The notes beneath the pieces are model-generated. The model made no database searches. It was not told the origin of the DNA and saw only the letters and a program-made list of their open reading frames with translations. From positions 1 through 64,000 of the forward strand of contig JAQXJT010000031.1 of NCBI GenBank assembly GCA_029009095.1: a stretch of DNA of 64,000 nucleotides, written 5' to 3'. The DNA is from a bacterium (lineage in GTDB: Bacteria > Bacillota > Clostridia > Oscillospirales > Oscillospiraceae). Of the stretch, positions 1-7,430 are shown piece after piece (position 1 is the first letter of the stretch; every line of letters starts with the position of its first letter). A program made the position numbers and the translations under genes.

Positions 1-1
1 G

Positions 2-814
2 CTGGCAGAAGGCGCTTCCTGTGCCCAGAAAGCAGAGGCATACTGCCGGCTGTATGAATGCTGCGAGTACGGCGGCAGCAGGGAAGAAGGCCGAAGGGTA
101 GCTCTGGAGGGCGCGGAATACGTGCTGGCCCACCCGGAATGTGGAGAGGAATTTCAGGTAAAACTGATGAGTTTGGGCTGTCAGGAGGAAACCCTCTATG
201 GCAACCGGGAGGGCGCCTCCAAATGGCTCAGCAGGCTAAAGGATATCACGAAAAACCAAGTGACACAGATCGCGGCTGCTGAATATGAACTCACCGCGGG
301 CAACTATGAGCTAAACTTTGGCGACCTTGAGAAAGCATATACCCATTTCAAAAATGTTCTTGCTTTGATGGATAGTCATTTGGAAAAAGATGTGACCTAT
401 TATATGCTGCTGGGACAGATCGCCATCGTTTTGCAGCGGCTGAAGCGATATGCCGAAGCCGTAGAAACCTATCTGGAGCTTCTGGCACACGCGGAAGAAA
501 CCAAGGATACCCATATGATCAGCTTGTTCAGCAATAATCTTTCCGTCGCCTATCTGGAATTGGAGCAGCCCCGAAAGGCCCTGGCCCATCTGGAGGTCAT
601 ACTGGAGATCGTACGGCCCCAGGGGGGCATCGCTCTGGCAGAGGCCCAGCGGAACCGGGCCCGGGCTTTCGGACAATTGGAGGACAGACGACAGGAATAC
701 GCCTGTCTGCTGGAGGCCAGTCCCCTTCTGGACGTCTCCTACGGCCCTGACCATCCCCGCTCCGTTGCCGCCCGTCAGCGGCTGGCAGAGCTGAAAGCGG
801 AACGGGAGGTGTAG
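2..814 (+). CDS. TPR-repeat protein, 5' end outside the window
   Basis: The reading frame is open from base 2 with no stop, so the gene begins upstream of the window; the GTG at 122 is only the first in-frame start-like codon. The visible 270 residues are helical, with repeated tetratricopeptide-like units (for example around the AEYELTAGNYELNFGDLEKA and NNLSVAYLELEQPRKALAHL stretches). TPR arrays are protein-interaction scaffolds; in Firmicutes many sit behind an N-terminal HTH domain in peptide-sensing regulators, but that part is not visible, so no function is claimed. Codon usage is less GC-biased than in the rest of the window, as for the next three genes. Confidence 0.75.
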   Translation: MAEGASCAQKAEAYCRLYECCEYGGSREEGRRVALEGAEYVLAHPECGEEFQVKLMSLGCQEETLYGNREGASKWLSRLKDITKNQVTQIAAAEYELTAGNYELNFGDLEKAYTHFKNVLALMDSHLEKDVTYYMLLGQIAIVLQRLKRYAEAVETYLELLAHAEETKDTHMISLFSNNLSVAYLELEQPRKALAHLEVILEIVRPQGGIALAEAQRNRARAFGQLEDRRQEYACLLEASPLLDVSYGPDHPRSVAARQRLAELKAEREV

Positions 815-832
815 CGAAGAGGAGAAAGGGGT

Positions 833-931
833 ATGAAGAGAGTTCCTAACAGAGATTTTTCCCCGCAGTATTACAACATATGGAGAATTCACTGCGAAAA
901 ATTACTTTTTACAAGGAGGATTTTTCTATGA
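833..931 (+). CDS. possible 32-residue ORF coupled to the next gene
   Basis: An ATG at 833 follows a GGAGAAAGGGG ribosome-binding-like stretch and opens a 32-codon frame whose TGA overlaps the ATG of the next gene (ATGA at 928-931). The peptide is basic and aromatic with no recognisable domain. The overlap is what a translationally coupled leader peptide would look like, but a chance ORF is equally possible. Confidence 0.2.
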   Translation: MKRVPNRDFSPQYYNIWRIHCEKLLFTRRIFL

Positions 932-1497
932 CCTACATTACAAAGAGATGCGGAAACTGTGGTTTTACACACAAGGCCTCGATTTACGGCTACGTTCACG
1001 ATCCCATCGGTATGCCGATCTCCAGATGTCCCCAATGCGGCACACTGTATAAGGAAACGGGGAATTCTGAGTGGATTCAGATGACTCCTTTCAAGAAATA
1101 TCGTTCCATCCATCCGCGCGGTACTGCTTTCGCATGGTTTCTGGGTATCTTCCTTACCCCCGTCATGGCGGCGCCTTTTGCTTTCCTTTTTAAGAATATG
1201 ATCGCACTTCCGTTGGGTCTTCTTCTCGCCGTTGCGCTTGCGCACTATCTCCTTACATGCCTCCATGTGGGCAGTGAAAAATTCCGCACGTCCTATTGTG
1301 ACAGCATTCTCCGCACCCGCAACGAGGAATATCGGGAGACTCTGAGCAAACAGGGAACGCTCTATGACGAAAGCATTCCCAACTGGGTGTTGTGCACCAA
1401 GGGCGCTAAAAAGAAAATTGAAGCCTATCTGGCCGACCATGCCGATAACACCGATTTCACGATCCCAACCTTTATCGAGACGATCAAAAACGCCTGA
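928..1497 (+). CDS. zinc-ribbon membrane protein, probably frameshifted at its 3' end
   Basis: Start chosen at 928 because AAGGAGG lies 7-8 nt upstream; an upstream in-frame ATG at 880 has no such site. The 189-residue product begins with a zinc ribbon (CGNCG near residue 9 and CPQCG near residue 37), followed by two hydrophobic helices at about residues 65-110 and a soluble C-terminal part. The protein is probably a membrane protein with a cytoplasmic metal-stabilised head; function unknown. Just before the stop there is a run of five A at 1486-1490; reading one frame over continues protein-like sequence (LLPQEDRQDFGIPKQW...) to a TAG at 1575-1577, 14 nt before the next gene. A one-base indel is therefore likely. 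Confidence 0.65.
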   Translation: MTYITKRCGNCGFTHKASIYGYVHDPIGMPISRCPQCGTLYKETGNSEWIQMTPFKKYRSIHPRGTAFAWFLGIFLTPVMAAPFAFLFKNMIALPLGLLLAVALAHYLLTCLHVGSEKFRTSYCDSILRTRNEEYRETLSKQGTLYDESIPNWVLCTKGAKKKIEAYLADHADNTDFTIPTFIETIKNA

Positions 1498-1591
1498 TAC
1501 TGCTTCCGCAGGAAGACCGTCAGGATTTCGGCATTCCCAAACAGTGGCCTGATACCAAGGCCGCAAAAAAGAAATAGAAAGAGGAACCCTT

Positions 1592-1828
1592 ATGAAAATC
1601 ATTGCTTACATCCTGTTTGCGCTGCAGATCCTGTCCATGGCTGGCAACGCCATGAACGGCGGTATCGGTTATATGCTCATGGTTATGTTCCGGGGCGGTA
1701 TTCCCGGCTTTATCGGTTTTATGCTGCCTACCATCGTGGGTATCATCCTGCTGGTCACCCACAACAAGCGCCAGAGCAGGAAGAACGCTGAAACCTCCGA
1801 TTCCCATGCCGGCGATCCCACCGCATGA
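1592..1828 (+). CDS. small membrane protein, truncated by in-frame TGA before a zinc ribbon
   Basis: An ATG preceded by AAAGAGG opens a 78-residue protein with two hydrophobic segments (about residues 2-20 and 28-55) and a polar tail. After the TGA at 1826-1828 the same frame stays open for 30 codons to a TAA at 1919-1921 and encodes two CxxC pairs (CAKCG and CQGCG), a classical zinc ribbon. The natural protein was probably about 109 residues, two membrane helices plus a C-terminal ribbon; the TGA is either a nonsense mutation or a recoded codon. Function unknown; it sits between another zinc-ribbon membrane protein and a lipoprotein. Confidence 0.55.
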   Translation: MKIIAYILFALQILSMAGNAMNGGIGYMLMVMFRGGIPGFIGFMLPTIVGIILLVTHNKRQSRKNAETSDSHAGDPTA

Positions 1829-1940
1829 TGCTGCGCCAAGTGCGGCGCCCTTAATTCCGGAAAAGTCCAGACTTGCCAGGGCTGCGGTGTCAGCAGACAG
1901 GGGTCCGGCGATAAAACATAACACATAAGGAGAAATCAAA

Positions 1941-2600
1941 ATGAAACGAGCCTTTTTGTTGGTTCTTACAGCGGCTATGGTACTGTGCCTGTTTGGCTGC
2001 GGCAAGGCAGAACTTCCCAAGGAAGGCCCTGTTGGCGCCACCCTGAAGTCTGATATGGTGGAAGTAACCCTGACGGATTTCGGCTTTGCCGAGGAAGGCG
2101 TCAGCATTGATGAAGAGAAGCCGGACATTTTCTGCAAGCCCATTCCCTTCCCCTATGCCTTAACCGGCAACGAGATGATGGACGCTCTGACGCTGCAGCT
2201 TTCCCAGCGCACCTACGTCCGTGCAACGGAAGAAAAGTGTGTGGTTTATCTGGAGTATACCGTTAAAATCACTGCGGATGAAATGCTGAAGGAGGGCGTA
2301 GGCCTGCCCTTCATCCATTTCAACGATGCCGAGCACTATTCGCTGAATGCCATTTCTGGCGAGGTACTGGCGGATTATTTCCCTGAGCAGTTTGACGGCG
2401 TGTACTATACCAGCAGCAGCGGCGGCAGCAGCTGGAAAGGCATGAATATGTTCTGGGAGCCGGATACGGAGTATCTCTGCCGCGGCGTTGCCAAGATCCC
2501 TGTGGAGGTTGAGAGCAATACCGATGCACCTCTGACTGTCAGCTTCAGCCTGCCCAATTCCGATGGCACCTCAGAGTCTTATACATTCATGATTCGATAA
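1941..2600 (+). CDS. lipoprotein of unknown function
   Basis: An ATG 8 nt after AAGGAG gives a 219-residue protein with a signal peptide and a lipobox (LFGC, Cys about residue 20), so it should be lipid-anchored outside the cell membrane. The mature part is beta-rich and ends at a normal stop. No domain was recognised by eye. It is the last gene of the accessory stretch; the hairpin at 2671-2703 lies between it and the oppositely oriented cca gene. Confidence 0.7.
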   Translation: MKRAFLLVLTAAMVLCLFGCGKAELPKEGPVGATLKSDMVEVTLTDFGFAEEGVSIDEEKPDIFCKPIPFPYALTGNEMMDALTLQLSQRTYVRATEEKCVVYLEYTVKITADEMLKEGVGLPFIHFNDAEHYSLNAISGEVLADYFPEQFDGVYYTSSSGGSSWKGMNMFWEPDTEYLCRGVAKIPVEVESNTDAPLTVSFSLPNSDGTSESYTFMIR

Positions 2601-2670
2601 CGCAGAAACCGGAGCAGATCTCCCCTCCCTATCCAAGGCTACAAACCGCATGACTCTATGACTTACAAAA

Positions 2671-2703
2671 CGGAAAAACGGCATGAGCGAAATCATGCCG
2701 TTT
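2671..2703 (-). terminator. terminator-like hairpin between convergent genes
   Basis: AAACGGCATGA (2676-2686), a 6-nt loop and TCATGCCGTTT (2693-2703) form a perfect 11-bp stem. Read on the minus strand it is followed by a T-rich run, so it suits cca; it may also stop the lipoprotein transcript. Confidence 0.6.
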
Positions 2704-2773
2704 CCCGAAAACAATGATTCAACTGTTTTATTGGACCGCCCCGAAGGCGAGTGCTTTTTTGCGCACCGCAGCA

Positions 2774-4000
2774 TTAAGCGCCGTTTCCGAGTCGGTCCCG
2801 GGCCAGAGCCAGCAGAGCCTCCCGTTCGTTGGGAGCGTCGCCGTCCAGCACCGCATCCAGCAGCCCCCGGAGCAGGGCCCCCAGCTCCGCACCGGGCCGT
2901 ACGCCCAGAGCGAGCAGGTCGCTCCCGTCCACCGCCAGCTCCCGGAGCGTGAGACAGCCGCCCTCCCGGAGGGCCGCTGCTTGCAGCTCCAGCGCCTTCC
3001 GGGCTGCACCGGCGCCCTGCCCATGGCCCTCTGCGAGCGCCAGACGGAGCCGGGCCAGCCGGAGAGACTGCTCTTCCCCCAGTTGAGACAGCTCCCGGCG
3101 CTGCGCGGCCGGCGTGTCCGGCGGCGGGAGCAGGCAGAGGGCGGCAAGCTCCTCCGCAGCGCGCAGCGTGGCCCGGTCGCAGCGCAGGCGGCGCAGGATT
3201 TCCCCCGCCTGCCGGCCCCGCAGCAGCAGCGCCAAACGCAGCACCTCCTCCGCCGGGGCGGCATCCAGCGTCCGGCAGGTCACCTCCCACTCCTCCGCCG
3301 ATGTGCCGCCCTCCGGGGAGAGCTCGGGGAGGATGGGCCAGAGCACATCGCCGTATTCACGGAGCACATCCCCCGCGTGGGGGGCGCAGAGGATACCCTT
3401 CAGCTCCGAAAAACACCGCTCCGCCGAGACCCGGCCCAGCAGCGCTGCCTCCCGGTGGAGAGCCGCGCCGGTGGCCGGTTCCACGGTGAAGCCGTAGCGG
3501 GCCGCGAAGCGCAGCGCCCGCAGCAGCCGCAGGGCGTCCTCCCGGAAGCGACGCTCCGGCTCCCCCACGCAGCGCAAAAGCCCCCGCCGCAGATCGTCCC
3601 GCCCGCCGAAGGGATCCACGATCCCGCCCACGCCGTCCCATGCCATGGCGTTGCAGGTGAAGTCCCGGCGGGCCAGATCCTCCTCCAGCGAGGCGGTGAA
3701 GCGCACGCTCTCCGGGTGGCGGCCGTCCCGGTAGGCCCCATCGGTACGAAAGGTGGTGATCTCCACGCCCCGGCCCTCCCAGAGCACCGTGACGGTGCCG
3801 TGGCGCAGCCCCGTCTCCAGACAGCGGCAGTCGGAAAAGACTGCCTCGACCTCTCCGGGCGCGGCGGCGGTGCACACATCCCAGTCGTGGGGCTCCAGCC
3901 CCAGCAGGGCGTCCCGGATACAGCCGCCCACGGCGTAGGCGGCATAGCCCGCGCGGTGCAGGCGCAGCAGAATGTTCCGGATGGGGGCGGGGATGTCCAT
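2774..4000 (-). CDS. cca: CCA tRNA nucleotidyltransferase
   Basis: This enzyme adds or repairs the 3'-terminal CCA of tRNAs from CTP and ATP. The 408-residue product has the class II nucleotidyltransferase head: VGGCIRDALLG at about residues 24-34 and the catalytic DWD at 39-41, then the RRDFTCNAMAWD motif near residue 105, and a helical C-terminal body. Start chosen at 4000 because AAAGGAG lies 8 nt upstream and the family motif follows directly; the longer frame to 4105 lacks a ribosome site. It is divergent from a tRNA cluster. All four tRNAs next door encode their own CCA, so here its main role may be repair. Confidence 0.93.
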   Translation of the reverse strand: MDIPAPIRNILLRLHRAGYAAYAVGGCIRDALLGLEPHDWDVCTAAAPGEVEAVFSDCRCLETGLRHGTVTVLWEGRGVEITTFRTDGAYRDGRHPESVRFTASLEEDLARRDFTCNAMAWDGVGGIVDPFGGRDDLRRGLLRCVGEPERRFREDALRLLRALRFAARYGFTVEPATGAALHREAALLGRVSAERCFSELKGILCAPHAGDVLREYGDVLWPILPELSPEGGTSAEEWEVTCRTLDAAPAEEVLRLALLLRGRQAGEILRRLRCDRATLRAAEELAALCLLPPPDTPAAQRRELSQLGEEQSLRLARLRLALAEGHGQGAGAARKALELQAAALREGGCLTLRELAVDGSDLLALGVRPGAELGALLRGLLDAVLDGDAPNEREALLALARDRLGNGA

Positions 4001-4098
4001 GGGCACGGCTCCTTTGCATGATGTTCTGCCGACATTATAGGGGGGGGAGGGAGAGGCGTCAAGGGAAAGAAAAAGTGAAAAAATTTTTGGCGAAAGAA

Positions 4099-4127
4099 TT
4101 GACAATCCGTTGGACCCATGGTAATAT
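4099..4127 (+). promoter_or_regulatory. promoter of the tRNA cluster
   Basis: TTGACA at 4099-4104, a 17-nt spacer and TAATAT at 4122-4127 form a near-consensus sigma-A promoter ending about 30 nt before the first tRNA. Confidence 0.75.
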
Positions 4128-4157
4128 ATATCGGCGCCTGTGAGTAGGCATCAATGA

Positions 4158-4234
4158 GCGCCAGTAGCTCAGCCGGATAGAGCAACTGCCTTCTAAGCAG
4201 TAGGCCGGGGGTTCGAGTCCCTCCTGGCGCGCCA
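4158..4234 (+). tRNA. tRNA-Arg(TCT)
   Basis: Acceptor arms GCGCCAG and CTGGCGC pair fully; the anticodon loop CTTCTAA sits on an ACTGC/GCAGT stem and reads TCT (AGA codons). The T-arm and an encoded CCA are present. Confidence 0.95.
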
Positions 4235-4259
4235 GTCGCCGAACGACTCGATATTTTGT

Positions 4260-4337
4260 GGTGGGTGTAGCTCAGTCGGTTAGAGTGCCAGATTGTGGAT
4301 CTGGATGTCGTGGGTTCGAGTCCCATCTCCCACCCCA
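4260..4337 (+). tRNA. tRNA-His(GTG)
   Basis: The anticodon loop TTGTGGA on a CCAGA/TCTGG stem reads GTG. The extra 5' G at 4260 opposite C73, the histidine identity element, is encoded, as is the CCA. The acceptor stem pairs except for a T-T mismatch at positions 6 and 67. Confidence 0.93.
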
Positions 4338-4340
4338 CAC

Positions 4341-4385
4341 AAAGAAGGGGATTGGGCGTACCAATCCCCTTCTTTCCATTTTTCC
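4341..4385 (+). terminator. terminator inside the tRNA cluster
   Basis: A perfect 15-bp stem (4341-4355 with 4361-4375) with a 5-nt loop is followed by CCATTTTT. It separates Arg-His from Gln-Lys, so either readthrough or a second promoter must serve the latter pair. Confidence 0.75.
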
Positions 4386-4394
4386 GCCTTCCGT

Positions 4395-4469
4395 TGGGAT
4401 GTCGCCAAGTGGTAAGGCACAGGACTTTGACTCCTGTATTCGCGCGTTCGAGCCGCGCCATCCCAGCCA
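4395..4469 (+). tRNA. tRNA-Gln(TTG)
   Basis: Acceptor TGGGATG pairs with CATCCCA, giving the U1-A72 pair usual for tRNA-Gln. The anticodon loop CTTTGAC on CAGGA/TCCTG reads TTG. CCA is encoded. Confidence 0.95.
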
Positions 4470-4499
4470 ACGGGCTGGCGTATGCCGGCCCGCCTATAT

Positions 4500-4575
4500 G
4501 ACTCAGTAGCTCAGTCGGCAGAGCAACTGCCTTTTAAGCAGTGGGTCCGGGGTTCGAATCCCCGCTGGGTCACCA
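4500..4575 (+). tRNA. tRNA-Lys(TTT)
   Basis: Acceptor GACTCAG pairs with CTGGGTC (with G-U pairs); anticodon loop CTTTTAA on ACTGC/GCAGT reads TTT. CCA is encoded at 4573-4575. Confidence 0.95.
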
Positions 4576-4614
4576 AGTCGGAGCAAGCTGCATATCGCTT
4601 GCTCCGACTTTTTT
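4575..4614 (+). terminator. terminator after tRNA-Lys
   Basis: A 14-bp stem (4575-4588 with 4597-4610) is followed by a T run. It abuts the tRNA 3' end directly. Confidence 0.8.
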
Positions 4615-4652
4615 CAAAAGTGAGAGCGCGCCCGCTCCGCTGCTCCTCCTTT

Positions 4653-4694
4653 CCAAATCACAACCACTGCGCTGGGCTGTGATTTGGCTTTTTT
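4653..4694 (+). terminator. second terminator-like hairpin
   Basis: CCAAATCACA (4653-4662) pairs with TGTGATTTGG (4678-4687), followed by CTTTTTTAT. It insulates the tRNA cluster from the heat-shock gene. Confidence 0.6.
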
Positions 4695-4705
4695 ATCTCC
4701 ATGTT

Positions 4706-4732
4706 TTAGCACTCTGATAATACGAGTGCTAA
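4706..4732 (+). promoter_or_regulatory. CIRCE operator (HrcA site)
   Basis: TTAGCACTC, a 9-nt spacer and GAGTGCTAA form a perfect CIRCE element, the operator of the heat-shock repressor HrcA. The spacer contains GATAAT, which could be the -10 of the promoter. It lies 184 bp before the Hsp20 gene, the only gene it can serve to the right. Confidence 0.9.
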
Positions 4733-4916
4733 TATTTACAAACAGTTCATGTTTGTGTAACACAATATCCGAAATTAAGGGGTATCCTGCAAAATGTCAA
4801 GAGGAGATGAGAGCGGTAAGCTCCCGAAAGGTTCTTCCGGGGCGGCGAAAGCCTCCATGATCCCAGCCGCCGCCCCAATCAGTTTGGATCATCGAAAAAT
4901 AAGGAGGAATTGATTT

Positions 4917-5363
4917 ATGTTTGAACTTAGACCCTATCGCAAGAACCAGATGAGCACCTGGAACCCGTTTGCCGAGATGGAAGAGATGGAACGGGAGATG
5001 TTCGGGGGCGGTTTCTTCAACAAGAGCAATCCCGGGATGTTCAAGACCGACATCACCGACGAGGGCGACCACTTTGAACTGAAGGCTGATCTGCCCGGCT
5101 TCAGGAAGGAGGACATCCACCTGGAACTCAGCGGCGACACCCTGACCATCAGCGCCGAGCGCCACTCCGAGCACGAGAAGAAGGAGCAGCGCGGCAAGTA
5201 TGTCTGCGTGGAGCGCTCCTACGGCTCCTACAGCCGGAGCTTCGACGCCACGGGCATCGATGTGGAGGGCATCGAGGCTTCCTACGAGGGCGGCGTGCTG
5301 GATCTGAAGCTGCCCAAGCAGACGGTGGCGACCCCGGAGACGAAACAGATCGAGATCCATTGA
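4917..5363 (+). CDS. small heat-shock protein, Hsp20/alpha-crystallin family
   Basis: Small heat-shock proteins are ATP-independent holdases that bind unfolding proteins in oligomers. The 148-residue product has a short N-terminal arm, an alpha-crystallin domain at about residues 42-140 (FKTDITDEGDHFELKADLPG, then DLKLPK near the end) and a short tail. The start has AAGGAGG 9 nt upstream. The gene is monocistronic between a CIRCE operator and a strong terminator, so repression by HrcA and induction on heat or protein stress is expected; hrcA itself is not in the window. Confidence 0.93.
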   Translation: MFELRPYRKNQMSTWNPFAEMEEMEREMFGGGFFNKSNPGMFKTDITDEGDHFELKADLPGFRKEDIHLELSGDTLTISAERHSEHEKKEQRGKYVCVERSYGSYSRSFDATGIDVEGIEASYEGGVLDLKLPKQTVATPETKQIEIH

Positions 5364-5370
5364 CGCAGAT

Positions 5371-5406
5371 AAAAAAAGAGGGACGGCCCCGGGCCGTCCC
5401 TCTTTT
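5371..5406 (+). terminator. terminator of the Hsp20 gene
   Basis: AAAAGAGGGACGGCCC pairs with GGGCCGTCCCTCTTTT in an A-stem-T arrangement that would work on both strands. Confidence 0.85.
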
Positions 5407-5416
5407 GCGTTGGGGT

Positions 5417-5465
5417 GAAAAAACCGGGCCGGGCGCGCCACGCTGGCGCCCCCGGCCCGGTTTTT
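5417..5465 (-). terminator. bidirectional terminator before cbiK end
   Basis: A long GC-rich stem built from CCGGGCCGGGCGCGCC and its near-complement, flanked by A and T runs on both sides. It lies 10 bp beyond the cbiK stop and suits that gene on the minus strand. Confidence 0.8.
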
Positions 5466-5475
5466 GCCGGTTGTT

Positions 5476-6237
5476 TTATGTCTCCGCCGGCACCCGGCGG
5501 CAGATCATCTCCCGGACGGCGGGGATCTCGCCCAGACCCCGGAGAGAGTAGCTCACCGTGAAGCCCGCGGCCTCCAGTCTGCGTTTCAGACTGTCCTCTT
5601 CGTCCCCGGCCATGTCGTTTACCGAGTGGTCTCCGGCCACCAGCAGCAGCGGCACGAGATGTACCTTCCGCCTGGGTTGGGCCAGCAGGGCCTGCACGGC
5701 GAAGTCGAAGTCCAGCGAGCCCTCCACGGTGCAAAGCTCCATGCCCAGTTTGTTCATGGCCCGGCGCAGACGGTCATAGGTGGCGTCCGCCGCGTGGGCG
5801 GTGCCGTGGCCCATGGCCAGCAGGATGGTGTCCTCCGGCAGGGGGTAGGCCGCTTTCAGCGTGCCGGCCATGGCCTGAATATCCCCTTCGTCCCAGAGGA
5901 GGGGGCGGCCCACGGTGACGCGCATCCCACCCGCCGCGTTCAGCAGGGTGCCGCGGAGCTTTTCATACTCCTCCCCGCCCAACAGCAGCGTGGGCTGCAC
6001 GGCCACATGGGTGTGACCCTCCGTGTCCAGACGGCGGAGGGCCTCCTCCGGGCTGTCCACGGCCATGCCGTACCGCTCTTTCAGGCGGCGGCGGACGATG
6101 GTGCTGGTAAAGGCGCGGTAGACGGGGAGCTGGGGGTAGCGGGACTGGATGTCCTTTTCCACGGCGGCGATGTTATTCTCCAGCGTGTCCAGGTGGGTGG
6201 TGCCGAAGCTGGCGACGAGAATGGCTTTTTTCATCAT
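5476..6237 (-). CDS. cbiK: sirohydrochlorin cobaltochelatase, CbiK type
   Basis: CbiK inserts Co2+ into sirohydrochlorin (or its reduced form) in the anaerobic cobalamin pathway. The 253-residue product opens with the family pattern KKAILVASFGTTHLDTLENN, carries LLLGGEEYEKLRGTL in the middle and the metal-site region LLAMGHGTAHAAD at about residues 145-157, followed by LVPLLLVAGDHSVNDMAGDE with a second His. Length fits the single-domain CbiK form. The start at 6237 follows GAAAGG. No other cobalamin genes are next to it, so heme-related or siroheme-related use cannot be excluded. Confidence 0.88.
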   Translation of the reverse strand: MMKKAILVASFGTTHLDTLENNIAAVEKDIQSRYPQLPVYRAFTSTIVRRRLKERYGMAVDSPEEALRRLDTEGHTHVAVQPTLLLGGEEYEKLRGTLLNAAGGMRVTVGRPLLWDEGDIQAMAGTLKAAYPLPEDTILLAMGHGTAHAADATYDRLRRAMNKLGMELCTVEGSLDFDFAVQALLAQPRRKVHLVPLLLVAGDHSVNDMAGDEEDSLKRRLEAAGFTVSYSLRGLGEIPAVREMICRRVPAET

Positions 6238-6380
6238 GGTAAACCTTTCGTACAATGATAGCAGCGATAGGGCCAGTATAACAGAAACCCGGGCAGAACG
6301 CTCGCATTTTTTCGAAAAACGGCGGATTCTTTCCGGGGAAAGCGGAGCGGCGGGAGCGGATAGGGGCCGCCGCGGGAGGA

Positions 6381-7163
6381 TCATCGTTCGGGGATCTCGT
6401 CTGACCTCCCGGAACTGACATACAGCCCCGTTTCGCCGCCGTGCTGCTCTTCCAGCGCCGCGAGAGCCTCTTCGGCTTCTGCTTGGGTGCCGTACTGGCC
6501 GATGGCGATCAAATATGTCCCCTGCCGGGTCTTCAGCTGCGTCGCGCCGTCCGCTGCAAACCGCTCGGTCAGCATCCCCAGCTCTTCTCCGTAGGGGATG
6601 GCCTCCGAACGCAGGTAGTACACGGACTCTTCGGACAGAGGCTCCGCCGGGGCGAGGAAGCGCAGGGAGAGGGACGCGGGGGCGGTGCGCTCAGTCACCT
6701 CGCAGGTGTAGCCGCCGCGCAGGACGATCACGAGGCCCACCATGGAGTCGTCCCCGATCATGGCCCGGTACACGTCCTCCACCGCCTCCGCCCCCAGCAG
6801 ACTCTCCCGGACCCCCTGGAAGTCCAGGCTGCGGACGCCCCGCAGCGTCAGCACGAGACGGTTGGGCGAGAGCAGGTGGGAAACGGTATAGACCGGCGCG
6901 GCGTCCGTCTCCTCCGAGCTGCGCTCAAACCGGAGATACACCGTCTCCCCTTCGGTCTGGGCAGCGGCGTGGACGCCGTCCGTGCGCTCCCCGCCCGAGC
7001 CTACGCGGAGCACGCGCACCACCGGCCCCAGCACCGGCATCCGGGAGGCGCGGGCATAGAGCGGCGCCACGTTGGCGCAGAGGAACAAAAGGCAGAATGA
7101 CGCGGCGGCGGCCAGCAGCAAAGGGCGCAGGGCAGACGCCGGGGCCGGGTTCTTTCTTTTCAT
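6381..7163 (-). CDS. membrane-anchored protein with SPOR-like C-terminus
   Basis: A 260-residue protein with an N-terminal membrane helix at about residues 10-32, so the rest should lie outside the cytoplasm. The middle part (about 60-170) is beta-rich and resembles AMIN-type or similar secreted domains. The C-terminal segment around TYLIAIGQYGTQAEAEEALA has the pattern of SPOR repeats, which bind denuded peptidoglycan at division sites. The ATG at 7163 has ACAGGAG 8 nt upstream; a TTG two codons earlier is less likely. The link to cell wall or sporulation is an inference from the domain resemblance only. Confidence 0.6.
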   Translation of the reverse strand: MKRKNPAPASALRPLLLAAAASFCLLFLCANVAPLYARASRMPVLGPVVRVLRVGSGGERTDGVHAAAQTEGETVYLRFERSSEETDAAPVYTVSHLLSPNRLVLTLRGVRSLDFQGVRESLLGAEAVEDVYRAMIGDDSMVGLVIVLRGGYTCEVTERTAPASLSLRFLAPAEPLSEESVYYLRSEAIPYGEELGMLTERFAADGATQLKTRQGTYLIAIGQYGTQAEAEEALAALEEQHGGETGLYVSSGRSDEIPER

Positions 7164-7294
7164 AGGCAAAACTCCTGTTCATTTTTTATGAGGTCTTTAC
7201 CCGTTGGACGGAGCAGCAGGGTCAAAGGATGCAGATGATTCATAAAAAATTTGCCCCGCCGGGGACGGGGGGCGGCGTTTTGGCAAGATAGGCA

Positions 7295-7323
7295 TGGAAA
7301 TCGGAGATGCGCTGTGGTACAAT
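7295..7323 (+). promoter_or_regulatory. extended -10 promoter for the DUF2284 gene
   Basis: TGGTACAAT at 7315-7323 is an extended -10 element (TG, one base, TACAAT); the -35 position (TGGAAA) is poor. It lies about 108 bp before the gene start; the remaining leader shows no clear riboswitch. Confidence 0.4.
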
Positions 7324-7430
7324 CGCTCCTGTAGGCACGCTTTCCCCGGGGAAGAAACGCCGGAATGAAGATGAACTGTGCCCGCCTGCCGCGGCAGGGG
7401 GTTTATGAGATTTTGGAGGAGAGTACAAAC

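Noticed and set aside
7170..7430. Riboswitch ahead of the DUF2284 gene
   Set aside because: The leader has some GC-rich stems but no recognised aptamer core and no terminator next to the start.
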